Assembly (NCBI RefSeq): GCF_001278705.1
Contig: NZ_CP012600.1
Span: 1,488,190 to 1,552,189, forward strand
Reading direction: 5' to 3'
Source of the DNA: Bacillus gobiensis
Lineage (GTDB): Bacteria > Bacillota > Bacilli > Bacillales > Bacillaceae
DNA length: 64,000 nt
Positions 8,988 through 18,582 of this stretch are shown here, piece by piece. The notes beneath the pieces were generated by a model, which was not told where the DNA came from, searched no databases, and worked only from the letters and a program-made list of their open reading frames with translations. The number at the start of each line of letters is the position of its first letter. Position 1 is the stretch's first letter. The translations under genes were made by a program, and so were the position numbers.

Positions 8988-10464
8988 ACAGGATGATGGC
9001 AATTAAGCCGCCAGAGCCTTCATTAATGATACGTTCGAGCGTTTCCTTCAGCTTATACCTTGCATTTTCCGGCATTAACGAGAGCTTCGCTTGAATCCCT
9101 TCCCTAACAATCGAGCTCAATGAACGGCCGAAAATATCTGAATTCCAAATAGACAGCGGATCATCTTCAAAGTCCTGCATCAAATATCTGACAAGTTCCT
9201 CACTTTGTTTTTCTGTTCCAATGATAGGGGCAAATTCACTCTCGACATCCACTTTTATCATGTGGATTGAAGGAGCTACCGCTTTAAGCCGGACACCGAA
9301 TCTCGATCCCTGCCTGATAATTTCCGGTTCATCGAGGCTCATATCCGTCAAAGCTGGAGCCGCTACGCCATACCCAGTTTGTTTGACCATTTTCAATGCA
9401 TCGGAAACCTGGTCGTATTCTGACTTTGCATGGGCAAATTCCTGCATGAGCTGGAGAAGGTGGTCTTTCCCTCTAATTTCAACCCCTACTACTTCTTTTA
9501 ATATGTCATCATACAAATAATCCGGCGCATACAAATCGATTTCAGCAATACCCTGGCCCATTTCGATTCCCGCCAAGCTGGCCTTATCGATAAACTCAAA
9601 ATCACTGAAATGGCCAACAACCCGGTCAACATCCCGCAGCCTCTTTATATCCTTTACTGTTTCTTTTACTGATTCTTGATAGTTTTCCCTGAGCCAATGA
9701 TTTTCCTTGAGCACCATTACCCAGCTCGGAAGATTAACATTTACCTCTAGAACAGGAAACTCATATAATGCTTCTCTCAATACATTAAGCACGTCTGTTT
9801 CGCGCATGCTTTCTACACTTATTGCCAAGACAGGAATATCATATTTCTCAGTTAGCTCATTTCTCAAGGCCTCTGTCTCAGGGTGGTAAGGTCTGGTCGA
9901 ATTTATGACCATAATAAATGGTTTTCCAACTTCTTTCAACTCATCAATCACTCGTTCTTCTGCTTCAATATAGTCGTAGCGCGGTATATCGCCAATGGTT
10001 CCGTCTGTCGTGATGACGACTCCGATCGTGGAATGCTCGGTAATTACTTTTCGCGTGCCGATTTCTGCAGCTTCATGGAAGGGAATAGGGTCCTCATACC
10101 AAGGAGTATTTATCATTCTTGGACCGTTTTCGTCTTCATATCCTTTAGCTCCCGGAACGGTGTATCCTACACAATCGACTAACCGAATATTAACATTAAG
10201 CCCTTCGCTTACATGAACGGACATAGCTTGGTTCGGAACAAATTTCGGTTCGGTCGTCATAATCGTTTTTCCCGCAGCACTTTGAGGAAGCTCATCTTGT
10301 GCTCGAGCTCTATCAGCCTCATTATTAATGTTAGGGAGTACTACAAGCTCCATGAATTTCTTAATAAAAGTGGATTTCCCTGTACGAACAGCTCCAACTA
10401 CACCTAAGTATATATCGCCACCTGTTCGTTCAGCGATATCCTTGAAAATATCAACCTTTTCCAA
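8986..10464 (-). CDS. spoIVA: Stage IV sporulation protein A (coat morphogenetic ATPase)
   Basis: Mother-cell ATPase that polymerises on the forespore surface to form the basement layer of the spore coat. The 492 residues equal the B. subtilis length. The P-loop GVVGAVRTGKSTFIKKF lies at about residues 22-38, and a TRAFAC-like region (RLVDCVGYTVPGA, MVINSTRP) follows. The C-terminal end (GSGGLIAIIL) is needed for forespore targeting in B. subtilis. The start is a TTG at 10464 behind GGGAGGGGATC. Boxes resembling sigma-E elements lie upstream. Confidence 0.97.
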   Translation of the reverse strand: MEKVDIFKDIAERTGGDIYLGVVGAVRTGKSTFIKKFMELVVLPNINNEADRARAQDELPQSAAGKTIMTTEPKFVPNQAMSVHVSEGLNVNIRLVDCVGYTVPGAKGYEDENGPRMINTPWYEDPIPFHEAAEIGTRKVITEHSTIGVVITTDGTIGDIPRYDYIEAEERVIDELKEVGKPFIMVINSTRPYHPETEALRNELTEKYDIPVLAISVESMRETDVLNVLREALYEFPVLEVNVNLPSWVMVLKENHWLRENYQESVKETVKDIKRLRDVDRVVGHFSDFEFIDKASLAGIEMGQGIAEIDLYAPDYLYDDILKEVVGVEIRGKDHLLQLMQEFAHAKSEYDQVSDALKMVKQTGYGVAAPALTDMSLDEPEIIRQGSRFGVRLKAVAPSIHMIKVDVESEFAPIIGTEKQSEELVRYLMQDFEDDPLSIWNSDIFGRSLSSIVREGIQAKLSLMPENARYKLKETLERIINEGSGGLIAIIL

Positions 10465-10528
10465 GTGATCCCCTCCCGGACTTCCAATCCATTCATTTTT
10501 AGATTTAACTCACAATACAGGACACTAT

Positions 10529-10560
10529 ATGTTTATGACATTGTCCTATTTCGATATGAC
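10529..10560 (-). promoter_or_regulatory. Candidate sigma-E promoter of spoIVA
   Basis: GTCATATC (10560 to 10553) and CATAAACAT (10537 to 10529), separated by 15 nt, resemble sigma-E -35 and -10 elements. They lie about 65 bases upstream of the TTG start. spoIVA is sigma-E dependent in B. subtilis. Confidence 0.5.
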
Positions 10561-10602
10561 AATTGCTTGAAAAAATATTTACATTGAAGGTCTCGTTTTT
10601 CT

Positions 10603-10647
10603 CACAAAAAAACCTTTCTACACATTTGTATGATGTACAGAAAGGTT
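10603..10647 (-). terminator. Terminator downstream of yphF
   Basis: AACCTTTCT (10611-10619) pairs with AGAAAGGTT (10639-10647). The minus-strand tail is a run of about seven U. It separates the yphE-yphF transcript from spoIVA. Confidence 0.85.
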
Positions 10648-10674
10648 CATGCCTGTTTCTTAAAAATTATGTGA

Positions 10675-10745
10675 AACTTCTATCAGCGGGGTTTCAACTT
10701 ACTGGATTTGCTAGTGGAGGCGCCCGCAGAAAGACAACTTCAGCC
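10675..10745 (+). repeat. Degenerate intergenic repeat, copy 3
   Basis: AACTTCtATCAGCGGGG followed by GGATTTGCTAGTGGAGGCG aligns with the copies at 3808 and 4580. The plus-strand frame reads D-L-L-V-E-A-P-A. It fills most of the otherwise empty 140 bases between the terminator and the yphF stop. Confidence 0.4.
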
Positions 10746-10786
10746 TATCCGTCCGCGATCCTCTATTTGAAATAATTTCGGTAGCA

Positions 10787-11515
10787 CTACTTCTCCATAA
10801 TCGAAATAAATTCAGGTTCCCCTTTTTCATTCAATGTATATCCAGGGGAAAAAGCCGGGACAAAGGGCGTCTCTTTCCAATATATATCCTGAATGGGCGC
10901 TCCCTTTGAATACAATTCATTTCTATGATCTAAGAGAAAAGATAAATCCGACCGATAGTCAACAACGATTTCTCCATGACCGTCTATCAAGAGCGGAAGA
11001 GAATTTCCGGTAACCGGGCTCGTCACCTCTGGAGGCTGCTTCAATCCCAGTTTTTCATAGTTTAATGCAAACAGTCCCCCAGCCATCTCTTTATGAAACG
11101 GAGGATATTTATGGCGGTCCTTGTACATTTGGAGCAAAAGCTTTAATTTCCTGATTTCTTCACTGATTTTGAGGTCGATCAGCTTTACGGTTGGTTTATT
11201 TTCAACATCTGTCAGGACGTACAAATACTCTCCCCCATTTTCAAATGACGTTCCCGGAGGCTCAGTCAAATACCTTGGCGAAAGACGGTCGAAATCAATT
11301 ACATATTTTTGATAGAGGGGTGTATCCGTGCCGCTCGTTTTTATCGGCAGCAGTCCTCCGTTGTCTTTCTTGAATTCATTCACTGCTTCTTGAACTCCTG
11401 ACAGTTGGTCGTTTTTTGGCACCATTTGATGAATCTTTTTTTCCTCAGGATACAAACATCCCGAAAGAAGCAAGATAACTGAAATCACGCATAAAATCTT
11501 TTGGACTCTCATCAT
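10787..11515 (-). CDS. yphF: Conserved lipoprotein YphF
   Basis: Predicted membrane-anchored lipoprotein of unknown function. From the chosen start it is 242 residues: MMRVQKILCVISVILLLSGC ends in a lipobox cysteine at residue 20, followed by a soluble outer domain without a motif I recognise. The start at 11515 (AAGGAAG six bases upstream) replaces an ORF start 51 bases higher that overlaps yphE and would bury the signal peptide. It follows yphE with a 22-base gap. Function unknown; the name rests on position and general similarity. Confidence 0.8.
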   Translation of the reverse strand: MMRVQKILCVISVILLLSGCLYPEEKKIHQMVPKNDQLSGVQEAVNEFKKDNGGLLPIKTSGTDTPLYQKYVIDFDRLSPRYLTEPPGTSFENGGEYLYVLTDVENKPTVKLIDLKISEEIRKLKLLLQMYKDRHKYPPFHKEMAGGLFALNYEKLGLKQPPEVTSPVTGNSLPLLIDGHGEIVVDYRSDLSFLLDHRNELYSKGAPIQDIYWKETPFVPAFSPGYTLNEKGEPEFISIMEK

Positions 11516-11537
11516 ATCATTCTTCCTTTTCGCAGGG

Positions 11538-11741
11538 CTATTCTTGGACCGGACCGCTGAAAACAACGAAAAAAACGATAATGCCGGACAGGATCATGCA
11601 TATATATGCCAGTCCTGAGACAAAAAATTTAAGATAACGGTTATTGAACTTATATCGGCTTAAATAGATTGATAGAACAGCAACAGCCATCAGCCCCATT
11701 GAAGCAAGAGCAAACCACATTTTTAACAGCCCAATGCTCAA
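11538..11741 (-). CDS. yphE: Small two-helix membrane protein YphE (DUF2768)
   Basis: A 67-residue protein with two hydrophobic segments (about residues 7-27 and 38-60) joined by a basic loop (SRYKFNNRYLK). It matches the DUF2768/YphE family in size and in the ending IIVFFVVFSGP. The likely start is TTG at 11741, behind a G-run; an internal ATG at 11720 is the alternative. It is the first gene of a pair with yphF. Function unknown. Confidence 0.72.
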   Translation of the reverse strand: MSIGLLKMWFALASMGLMAVAVLSIYLSRYKFNNRYLKFFVSGLAYICMILSGIIVFFVVFSGPVQE

Positions 11742-11830
11742 AATAAGAGACCCCCCGTCAACCGTAATAATGTAAGCGCTATAATTAATTGTAATACAAC
11801 CTTATGCTTTTAATCAATTGTATTCCGTCC

Positions 11831-11863
11831 AAAAAAAATGGAGCAAAGCGGGAACTTTACTCC
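11831..11863 (-). terminator. Terminator downstream of gpsA
   Basis: GGAGCAAAG (11840-11848) pairs with CTTTACTCC (11855-11863), followed on the minus strand by eight U. It lies about 120 bases beyond the gpsA stop; the intervening sequence shows nothing. Confidence 0.8.
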
Positions 11864-11981
11864 AGTGAAACATGACTATTATAACCCAAATCGGCCAAAG
11901 CAGCTCATCCTACTTCAAGGTTATGTTATGCGGCTAATAGGACAATTGTATCCTCTTTTGCCCAGTTCTCTAAAAAGTTTC

Positions 11982-13022
11982 TTATTTGTTCATCTGGCTT
12001 TCGAACATGTTCACCAAATCTTCCATTTCATGTGTTCTTCCGCGAGCCATCAGAGATTCTACGGCATCATTCACATTTCTGCCGTTAAACAATACGCCGT
12101 ACAGAGCTTCGGTGATCGGCATCTTGACGTTCATTTTTTGAGAAAGCTGAAAGGCTGCTCTCGTCGTCCTGACACCTTCTACGACCATACCCATTTGTTC
12201 AAGCACGTCTTCCAGCTTATACCCTTTCCCGAGCAAATTTCCGGCCCGCAAGTTTCTGGAGTGAACACTTGTACAAGTCACAATTAAATCTCCAATCCCC
12301 GTAAGGCCTGAAAATGTAAGCGGATTGGCGCCTATTGCCGTTCCTATCCGGGCAATTTCTGCCAAGCCTCTAGTAATAAGAGCCGCTTTTGCATTATCAC
12401 CGTACCCAAGTCCGTTTGTGACTCCTGTAGCAAGAGCGATAACATTTTTCAGCGCCCCGCCGATTTCGACGCCAACAATATCAGGATTGGTGTATACCCG
12501 AAAATTTTGATTCATGAACAAGTCTTGGATCTTTCTGGCTTGAGACAAGTCCTTCGACGATACCGTGACCGTAGTCGGCTGGCGAAGCCCGACCTCTTCA
12601 GCATGGCTCGGTCCGGAAAGAACAATGATCGCATCCCTCAGATGATCAGGGAGTTCCTCTTCCATCATTTCAGAAATACGGAGAAGAGAATCAGGCTCGA
12701 TCCCTTTACTCACATGGACAAATGGCAGCCCTTTCTGCATATGGGGAATAAGTTTTTTCAAAACTTCCCTTATCGCTTTTGTCGGAACAGCAACGATTAC
12801 CACATCACTGTTTTCGACTGCTTTTTTCAAATCGGTCGTTGCATTGATTTGAGAAGATAGCTTTACGCCCGGTAAATACTTCGAGTTTTCTTTTTTGTCA
12901 TTAATTTGATCCACAAGCTCTTGCCTGTGGCCCCATAATTGGACCTGATGCCCGTTGTCTGCAAGAACCGCTGACAGTGCTGTTCCCCAGCTGCCTGCGC
13001 CGAGCATTGAAATAGTTTTCAT
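11982..13022 (-). CDS. gpsA: Glycerol-3-phosphate dehydrogenase [NAD(P)+]
   Basis: Reduces dihydroxyacetone phosphate to sn-glycerol 3-phosphate for phospholipid synthesis. The 346 residues show the N-terminal Rossmann motif MLGAGSWGTALSAVLADNGH and the catalytic-lysine region VEIGGALKNVIALATG. GLTGIGDLIVTCTS, SRN and the C-terminal MPITEALYGVLF complete the family pattern. It follows der by 29 bases and is probably co-transcribed with it, as in B. subtilis. Confidence 0.96.
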   Translation of the reverse strand: MKTISMLGAGSWGTALSAVLADNGHQVQLWGHRQELVDQINDKKENSKYLPGVKLSSQINATTDLKKAVENSDVVIVAVPTKAIREVLKKLIPHMQKGLPFVHVSKGIEPDSLLRISEMMEEELPDHLRDAIIVLSGPSHAEEVGLRQPTTVTVSSKDLSQARKIQDLFMNQNFRVYTNPDIVGVEIGGALKNVIALATGVTNGLGYGDNAKAALITRGLAEIARIGTAIGANPLTFSGLTGIGDLIVTCTSVHSRNLRAGNLLGKGYKLEDVLEQMGMVVEGVRTTRAAFQLSQKMNVKMPITEALYGVLFNGRNVNDAVESLMARGRTHEMEDLVNMFESQMNK

Positions 13023-13051
13023 GAACGATCACAACCTTTTGTCGATTTCTC

Positions 13052-14362
13052 TTATTTTCTGGCTCGCGCAAAGATTTTAATTGGCGTCCCTTCAAACCCG
13101 AAGGCATCTCTTATGCGATTTTCTAAAAAGCGCTCATAGGAGAAATGCATCAGCTCTGGATCGTTAACAAACACAACAAATGTTGGAGGTTTAACCGCCA
13201 CTTGAGTGGCATAAAAAATCTTCAGCCTCTGGCCGTTATGGGTTGGCGTCGGATTCATTGCAACGGCATCCATTAAGACATCGTTCAACACATTTGTCTG
13301 AACCCTTAAGGAATGATTTTCGCCGGCAGTAATAATTGCAGGCATCAACGTGTGAATTCTCTTTTTCGTAAGAGCAGACATAAAGAGAAGAGGCGCATAA
13401 TCAAGATATTGAAAATGAGCACGAAAGTTTTCTTCAAATTGATTCATCGTCTTTTCATCTTTTTCAACGGCATCCCATTTGTTTACGACAACAACGACGG
13501 CTTTCCCCGCTTCATGCGCATAGCCGGCTATTTTTTTATCTTGTTCTATAATTCCTTCTTCTCCATCGAGAACAACAACGACCACCTCGGAGCGTTCAAT
13601 TGCCTTTAATGCCCGAAGCACACTGTATTTTTCAGTCGTTTCATATACTTTGCCTCTTTTGCGCATTCCTGCAGTGTCAACGATCACAAATTCCTGCTGG
13701 TTATACGTAAACACAGTATCGACTGCATCTCTAGTGGTGCCTGCGATATCGCTGACAATCACTCGGTCTTCCCCAAGCATCGCATTCACTAAAGAGGATT
13801 TCCCAACATTCGGCCGTCCGATTAAACAAAACTGAACAACATCTTCATCATAATTGGAATCGGGAATATTTTTGAAATGCTCAGCAATCGCATCGAGCAA
13901 ATCCCCCATCCCAAGTCCGTGTGTCCCGGAAATCGGATACGGTTCTCCAAAGCCGAGAGAATAAAAATCATATGCATTCATTCTCATCTCTGTATTATCA
14001 AGCTTATTTACAGCCAGAACAACCGGTTTTTTCGAACGGTAAAGGATTTTGGCTACCTCTTCATCAGCAGAGGTCACCCCTTCACGTCCATTGACCATAA
14101 ATACGATGACATCCGCTTCATCAATAGCGATCTCAGCCTGTTGGCGAATTTGCTCCATAAACGGTGCATCGCTTAATTCAATTCCTCCTGTATCAATTAA
14201 GTGAAAGCTGTAGTTCAGCCATTCAGCCGAGCTGTAAATCCGGTCTCTTGTTACCCCGGGTGTATCTTCAACAATCGAAATTCGTTCACCGGCCATACGG
14301 TTAAATATTGTGGATTTTCCTACATTTGGTCTTCCAACAATGGCTACGACTGGTTTACCCAT
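13052..14362 (-). CDS. der: Ribosome-assembly GTPase Der (EngA)
   Basis: Essential double GTPase acting late in 50S subunit maturation. The 436 residues hold two G domains in tandem. The first has GRPNVGKST near residue 9, DTPG and NKLD near 118. The second has GRPNVGKSS near 182, DTAGMRKRG and NKWD near 292. A KH-like domain follows ([19 protein letters not shown]). GAAAGGAATGG precedes the ATG. Confidence 0.97.
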   Translation of the reverse strand: MGKPVVAIVGRPNVGKSTIFNRMAGERISIVEDTPGVTRDRIYSSAEWLNYSFHLIDTGGIELSDAPFMEQIRQQAEIAIDEADVIVFMVNGREGVTSADEEVAKILYRSKKPVVLAVNKLDNTEMRMNAYDFYSLGFGEPYPISGTHGLGMGDLLDAIAEHFKNIPDSNYDEDVVQFCLIGRPNVGKSSLVNAMLGEDRVIVSDIAGTTRDAVDTVFTYNQQEFVIVDTAGMRKRGKVYETTEKYSVLRALKAIERSEVVVVVLDGEEGIIEQDKKIAGYAHEAGKAVVVVVNKWDAVEKDEKTMNQFEENFRAHFQYLDYAPLLFMSALTKKRIHTLMPAIITAGENHSLRVQTNVLNDVLMDAVAMNPTPTHNGQRLKIFYATQVAVKPPTFVVFVNDPELMHFSYERFLENRIRDAFGFEGTPIKIFARARK

Positions 14363-14396
14363 AGAACCATTCCTTTCAAACGGCGATTCGCCACGA

Positions 14397-14433
14397 ATAA
14401 AGAAACCCTTCTCTTATAGGGCAAGAAGGGCTT
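14397..14433 (-). terminator. Terminator between ypzH and der
   Basis: AACCCTTCT (14404-14412) pairs with AGAAGGGCTT (14424-14433), followed on the minus strand by a U-rich stretch. It closes the yphA-yphB-ypzH transcript. Confidence 0.75.
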
Positions 14434-14480
14434 AACTTTATATATTATATCAATTCCTGTTTAAATCACAACTCTAAGGG

Positions 14481-14675
14481 CTAAAAATGTTTGACGATTA
14501 AAAACAAATCATCGCCAATTCCGTGAGCAATCCCGTCAAGTATCGCCTCAAGGTTTTTCGCGTATAACGCCATTTCCTCATCGTTCTCGCAGAAAAAAAC
14601 AGCAGTTCCACCTATGACCCTTTTATGGTTTGTTGTTACTACAGCAAGGATATACTTCTCAAGTGATTCACTCAT
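14481..14675 (-). CDS. ypzH: Small acidic protein YpzH, putative YIEGIA partner subunit
   Basis: A 64-residue soluble protein (MSESLEKYILAVVTTNHKRVIGG ... DGIAHGIGDDLFLIVKHF) with no membrane segment. Database naming that I recall calls this family a capping subunit for YIEGIA proteins. Consistent with that, it follows yphB, which carries the YIEGIA motif, in an ATGA stop/start overlap. AAGGTGATG lies upstream of the start. Biochemical function unknown. Confidence 0.7.
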   Translation of the reverse strand: MSESLEKYILAVVTTNHKRVIGGTAVFFCENDEEMALYAKNLEAILDGIAHGIGDDLFLIVKHF

Positions 14676-15562
14676 GTCATCACCTTTTTGTTTTTTTTAC
14701 GTTCTGTAGACATTCTGATAGCATTCTCCAAAGTAGGCACATCTTCAATGACTTTGATTGCTTCATCAATTTCCTGGACTTGGGGCAGGACAAATATTCC
14801 TACCCTGCCATCCTCAAGATCGCGCTTAGCAAGCGGGCTCAGGCTTGGTTCTCCGGAATCCCGGTAGATCCCAAGTACGGTAGAAACATCGAAAAGAATA
14901 GCCTGCCGCTGCCCTAAATTCGCGATTGTCGTTTTTGCATTAAAATTTTTCGGCGTTAATATAAATCCCATTCCATATTTTAATATTAATTCCTGTTTCT
15001 CAGGCAAACCAATATTCATGATATAAATATTGTCAATATACAAGCCGGAATCTTTAAAATGCGGTTTTTCATATTTGATATCAACGATCTTTTTTAACGT
15101 CGCTCCCGACATTAGCTTTACGGCGCAAAAAAAGCAGATAAGCGCGATTGCAACTGCGGCCCACACTGATATAAAAATGTATGACGCAGTTGTTAGCAAA
15201 GAAGTGAAAATGACAAGGTAATTCCTGCTTTCAAACGCAATCGCGATTCCTTCTATGTATGTGCTGCCTCTTGAAACGAGCTCATAGGAATCGAGCTGTG
15301 TTAACGTATTGCGTTCCATATTCCGTACATCTCTGAACTGCGAAGCAGCGAGCGTCAAAAACGTGATTGCCGTGAATTCCTCTCTGAGTAAAGCAGGAAG
15401 GATGATACTTCCAAGCCCTGCAGCGATCAATCCGAGAGCGATATGAATGATCTTCCCGTGCAGATGCGATGGATACTGCCTGTAATCCGTTCTGAGCATG
15501 ATAATTCGCGTCACAACCCCGGCAACCGTACCTAAAATGATCGGGAATACATAATTGCTCAT
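14672..15562 (-). CDS. yphB: YIEGIA-family membrane protein YphB
   Basis: A 296-residue membrane protein of unknown function with the family-defining YIEGIA string in GSTYIEGIAIAFESRNYLV. Hydrophobic segments follow the N-terminus (YVFPIILGTVAGVVTR), near residues 35-60 (IIHIALGLIAAGLGSIILPALL), and around 120-155. The C-terminal third is soluble and charged. The true start at 15562 forms an ATGA overlap with the yphA stop; the longer upstream reading is unlikely. It is the middle gene of yphA-yphB-ypzH. Confidence 0.82.
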   Translation of the reverse strand: MSNYVFPIILGTVAGVVTRIIMLRTDYRQYPSHLHGKIIHIALGLIAAGLGSIILPALLREEFTAITFLTLAASQFRDVRNMERNTLTQLDSYELVSRGSTYIEGIAIAFESRNYLVIFTSLLTTASYIFISVWAAVAIALICFFCAVKLMSGATLKKIVDIKYEKPHFKDSGLYIDNIYIMNIGLPEKQELILKYGMGFILTPKNFNAKTTIANLGQRQAILFDVSTVLGIYRDSGEPSLSPLAKRDLEDGRVGIFVLPQVQEIDEAIKVIEDVPTLENAIRMSTERKKNKKVMT

Positions 15563-16161
15563 GACATTTTGGATACCCCTTTTCCCATGTTTTTCATTCG
15601 TTGCGAAATTTGCTTTTTTAACGATTCGAATTGAGAGACTCCATAGAGTGCAACAATACCCACCGAGCTGCAAGACAGCCAGATATAACTGCCGATTATT
15701 GCTTCATCGTATATACGATGGATAATCAGCCAATAGAGCAGCTCTCCTTGGCACATGCCGGCAAGAAAAGTCCCCAGGCGGACCAACAGATTTTTCTCAA
15801 ACGAAACAGCGATGATCAATGTTACCCCGGTTACCAGCCATTCCGGTTTTAGGATGAACCAAATCGGGTCATATAATGCAAACAGCATAAAAAAGCAGTA
15901 TGAGAAAACGATGGAGAGATGAAGCATCACACTTCTTACGTTTTTATAAAATCGGTAACGCCCTGCAATAAAAAAGGCGGTTGCATAAAACAGCAAATAC
16001 GCAGCGTTAAAAAGAAAATGAATTTGAAGTGTTATCTGACTAAGAATGATATTAATTAATAGAAAGATGGATACAACAAATCGAAAGTTATCTTTTTTCC
16101 ATATAAACGTAGCAATAATCCATAGAAACCACATCGACCAATAGTAATAAAGCATTTCCAA
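15559..16161 (-). CDS. yphA: Polytopic membrane protein YphA
   Basis: A 200-residue integral membrane protein with about six hydrophobic helices starting at the N-terminus. It ends in a basic cytoplasmic tail (SLKKQISQRMKNMGKG). A TTG start at 16161 is favoured because GGAGGGTGA is well spaced for it; an ATG lies six bases downstream. It overlaps yphB by four bases. Function unknown; probably works with YphB and YpzH. Confidence 0.78.
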   Translation of the reverse strand: MEMLYYYWSMWFLWIIATFIWKKDNFRFVVSIFLLINIILSQITLQIHFLFNAAYLLFYATAFFIAGRYRFYKNVRSVMLHLSIVFSYCFFMLFALYDPIWFILKPEWLVTGVTLIIAVSFEKNLLVRLGTFLAGMCQGELLYWLIIHRIYDEAIIGSYIWLSCSSVGIVALYGVSQFESLKKQISQRMKNMGKGVSKMS

Positions 16162-16291
16162 TCGTCTTCACCCTCCACACTTCAGTATGGAAAAGTCCGG
16201 CATATTTTAAACCGGAATGAATGGCATTATAAATTTTTTGAAAAACTAGTGGTGTATTAAGCTATACATTTAAGAAGAAGGGGGCGAAAAA

Positions 16292-16405
16292 ATGGGTAAA
16301 GACAGGCAAGAAAAAAAATTGAAGAACGAGCGCAGGGTAGAGTCAGATCGGGATCCATCCATTCAGAAGAATGGTGCAACCAGGATCGAGCAAAATTCAA
16401 AGTAA
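16292..16405 (+). CDS. ypzI: YpzI-like microprotein
   Basis: A 37-residue, highly charged reading frame (MGKDRQEKKLKNERRVESDR ...) on the plus strand, with an AGAAGGGGG ribosome binding site six to ten bases upstream. It resembles the YpzI family found at this place in B. subtilis. It ends in a good terminator shared with ypfD. No hydrophobic segment or known fold is visible. The opposite strand of 16162-16529 carries nothing convincing. Confidence 0.75.
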   Translation: MGKDRQEKKLKNERRVESDRDPSIQKNGATRIEQNSK

Positions 16406-16450
16406 GTGTTAAAAAAGCAGGCGAATCTCGAACCAGTTGGGTGAACACAA

Positions 16451-16480
16451 AAAAAGGCGAACATAAAAGTCCGCCTTTTT
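16451..16480. terminator. Bidirectional terminator between ypzI and ypfD
   Basis: AAAAAGGCG (16451-16459) pairs with CGCCTTTTT (16472-16480) around a 12 nt loop. U-runs in both directions serve ypzI (plus) and ypfD (minus). Confidence 0.88.
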
Positions 16481-16529
16481 ATCATTCAACTAATAAGAGT
16501 TATAGGTTTTCCATCTTATCCGAAGAAAA

Positions 16530-17675
16530 TTATTTTAATTTTTTCAGCTTGTCTCCGATCATTTCGCCAAGCTGAAAGCCGCTGCCTTCATCTTTTGACT
16601 GGTATTGGCGGTAATCCTCTTCTTCCTTATTATCGGGTTCTTCAAGTTCACGAAGGCTTAAAGAAATACGTTCTTCTTCTTCATTTACATCGAGAACCTT
16701 GACATTCACAATCTGTCCTTCTTCAAGTACCTCGTGTGGTGTGCCAATATGTTTATTGGAAATTTGAGAAATATGAACCAAACCTTCTACGCCTGGCAAA
16801 ATTTCAACGAAAGCTCCGAATGAAACAAGACGCTGCACTTTCCCTTCCAAGACGTCGCCTTTTTTCACTTTCTCATTTATTTGGCTCCATGGCCCTGGCA
16901 ACGTTTCTTTAATTGATAAAGAAATCCGCTCATTATCACGGTCCACAGACAATACCTTAACATTAACTTCCTGACCTTCTTCCACGACATCTGATGGCTT
17001 GTCGACGTGGAAATGTGAAAGCTGGGAAATATGCACGAGGCCGTCAATTCCGCCGATATCGACGAAGGCTCCGAAATCTGTCAGCCTTTGGACTTTACCT
17101 TCTAAAACTGCACCCGCTTCCAGTGATTCTAGAAAGGTTTGTTTTTTTAATGTTTGTTCTTGCTCAATAACAGCGCGGTGGGATAAAATCACTCGATTTT
17201 TTTCTTTATCGAGTTCCACTACGATCAGTGTTAATGTTTTTTCTTTATAATCTGAGAAATCTTCTACATAATGGGCTTCAACAAGCGAGGCAGGAATAAA
17301 ACCGCGCACACCGATATCCACTACTAAACCGCCTTTGACAACATCCTTGACTTCAGCTTCGAAGATTTCTTTCGTTTCGTATTTCTTCTCAAGGTCTTCC
17401 CAAGCACGATCAGCATCAACAGCGCGTTTCGATAAAATGATTGCCTCATCTTCAACTTTTGTAACTTTCAATTCAAGCTCATCATCTATAGCGACTACAT
17501 CAGAAGCCTTCTCTACGTGCAGACTTGATAATTCGCTGATTGGAATAATACCATTCTGTTTCACGTTACTAATTTCAACGTCTACATGTTTGTCTTCAAC
17601 CTTAATAACCAAACCTTTAACAATATCTCCAACCTCTGGTGCTTGAACGTCAAATTCGTTCATTTCCTCTGTCAT
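16530..17675 (-). CDS. ypfD: S1-domain RNA-binding protein YpfD (RpsA homologue)
   Basis: A cytoplasmic protein of 381 residues with four S1 OB-fold repeats. Each opens with a [33 protein letters not shown] or [15 protein letters not shown] type strand and ends in a RISLS-like strand. It resembles ribosomal protein S1, but B. subtilis YpfD is non-essential. The start at 17675 (MTEEMN) with AAGGAGG upstream replaces an ATG 21 bases higher. Role in translation or RNA binding is inferred from the repeats. Confidence 0.93.
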   Translation of the reverse strand: MTEEMNEFDVQAPEVGDIVKGLVIKVEDKHVDVEISNVKQNGIIPISELSSLHVEKASDVVAIDDELELKVTKVEDEAIILSKRAVDADRAWEDLEKKYETKEIFEAEVKDVVKGGLVVDIGVRGFIPASLVEAHYVEDFSDYKEKTLTLIVVELDKEKNRVILSHRAVIEQEQTLKKQTFLESLEAGAVLEGKVQRLTDFGAFVDIGGIDGLVHISQLSHFHVDKPSDVVEEGQEVNVKVLSVDRDNERISLSIKETLPGPWSQINEKVKKGDVLEGKVQRLVSFGAFVEILPGVEGLVHISQISNKHIGTPHEVLEEGQIVNVKVLDVNEEEERISLSLRELEEPDNKEEEDYRQYQSKDEGSGFQLGEMIGDKLKKLK

Positions 17676-17884
17676 TCCAATACCTCCTTGGTACAAACCT
17701 ACAAAGCTTTTTTAAACGGACTGCACACAATACATGGCAGCCGAATATGTAGTTATGAAATTGATAAATGCTTAATTAGAAAAATCTTTATAATAAACTT
17801 CTAATAAATGCCCGATTTTGTCAAGTGATAAACCTGAAGTGAGGTCAATTTTTGAGACAAGATAACCAGATTTGGAATAATTAC

Positions 17885-18556
17885 CTATGACTTATGATCT
17901 ACTATTTGAAGAATCTTCTCGGCCACCTCTTGAATGGACAAAGAGGTCGTGTCGATTTCGATCGCATCTTCCGCTTTTCGAAGAGGAGAAATTTCACGTT
18001 CCGAGTCCAGTTTATCCCGTTTGGCGATTTCTTCTACTAGTATATCATAATTGACATCGTATCCCTTTTTCTTATTTTCCTCAAATCGCCTTTTCGCACG
18101 TTCCTGTACTGAGGCGAGCAAAAATATTTTTACTTCCGCATCAGGGAGCACATGCGTTCCGATGTCTCTGCCATCCATTACGACTCCGCCTTGCTCAGCC
18201 ATTTTTCTTTGCCTCGCTACCAAGCTTTCCCTTACTTGTCCATGCTTTGCTACCAGTGAAACTTGATTGCTGACCTCATCAGTCCGAATTTCGTCTGTTA
18301 CCTCATCATTGTTTACAAATACCTTTTGTTTGCCTGATTCAACAACCAAATCTATCGTTGTTCTTTTTAACAGTTCTGCAAGCTGGTTTTCATCAGCCAG
18401 ATCGATTTGATTTTTAATAGCGGCGTATGTGACCGCACGATACATCGCGCCTGTGTCAATATATATAAATGATTTTTTCGTTGCGACAATTTTGGCGACT
18501 GTGCTTTTTCCAGCTGCTGCTGGCCCGTCAATCGCGATTGATAATTTTTTTTCCAT
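17885..18556 (-). CDS. cmk: Cytidylate kinase
   Basis: Phosphorylates CMP and dCMP with ATP. The 223 residues begin [19 protein letters not shown] (P-loop at about 10-18). They include [37 protein letters not shown] and the arginine-rich RAKRRFEEN lid. The start at 18556 has AAGGAG eight bases upstream. It follows ypfB closely. About 210 bases with no gene separate it from ypfD. Confidence 0.96.
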   Translation of the reverse strand: MEKKLSIAIDGPAAAGKSTVAKIVATKKSFIYIDTGAMYRAVTYAAIKNQIDLADENQLAELLKRTTIDLVVESGKQKVFVNNDEVTDEIRTDEVSNQVSLVAKHGQVRESLVARQRKMAEQGGVVMDGRDIGTHVLPDAEVKIFLLASVQERAKRRFEENKKKGYDVNYDILVEEIAKRDKLDSEREISPLRKAEDAIEIDTTSLSIQEVAEKILQIVDHKS

Positions 18557-18582
18557 AATACAACTCCTTGCTTCTTGCACCT

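Noticed and set aside
14672..15673. A 333-codon version of yphB
   Set aside because: It would overlap yphA by more than 100 bases and adds a non-membrane cysteine-rich head. The ATG at 15562 gives a clean ATGA overlap.
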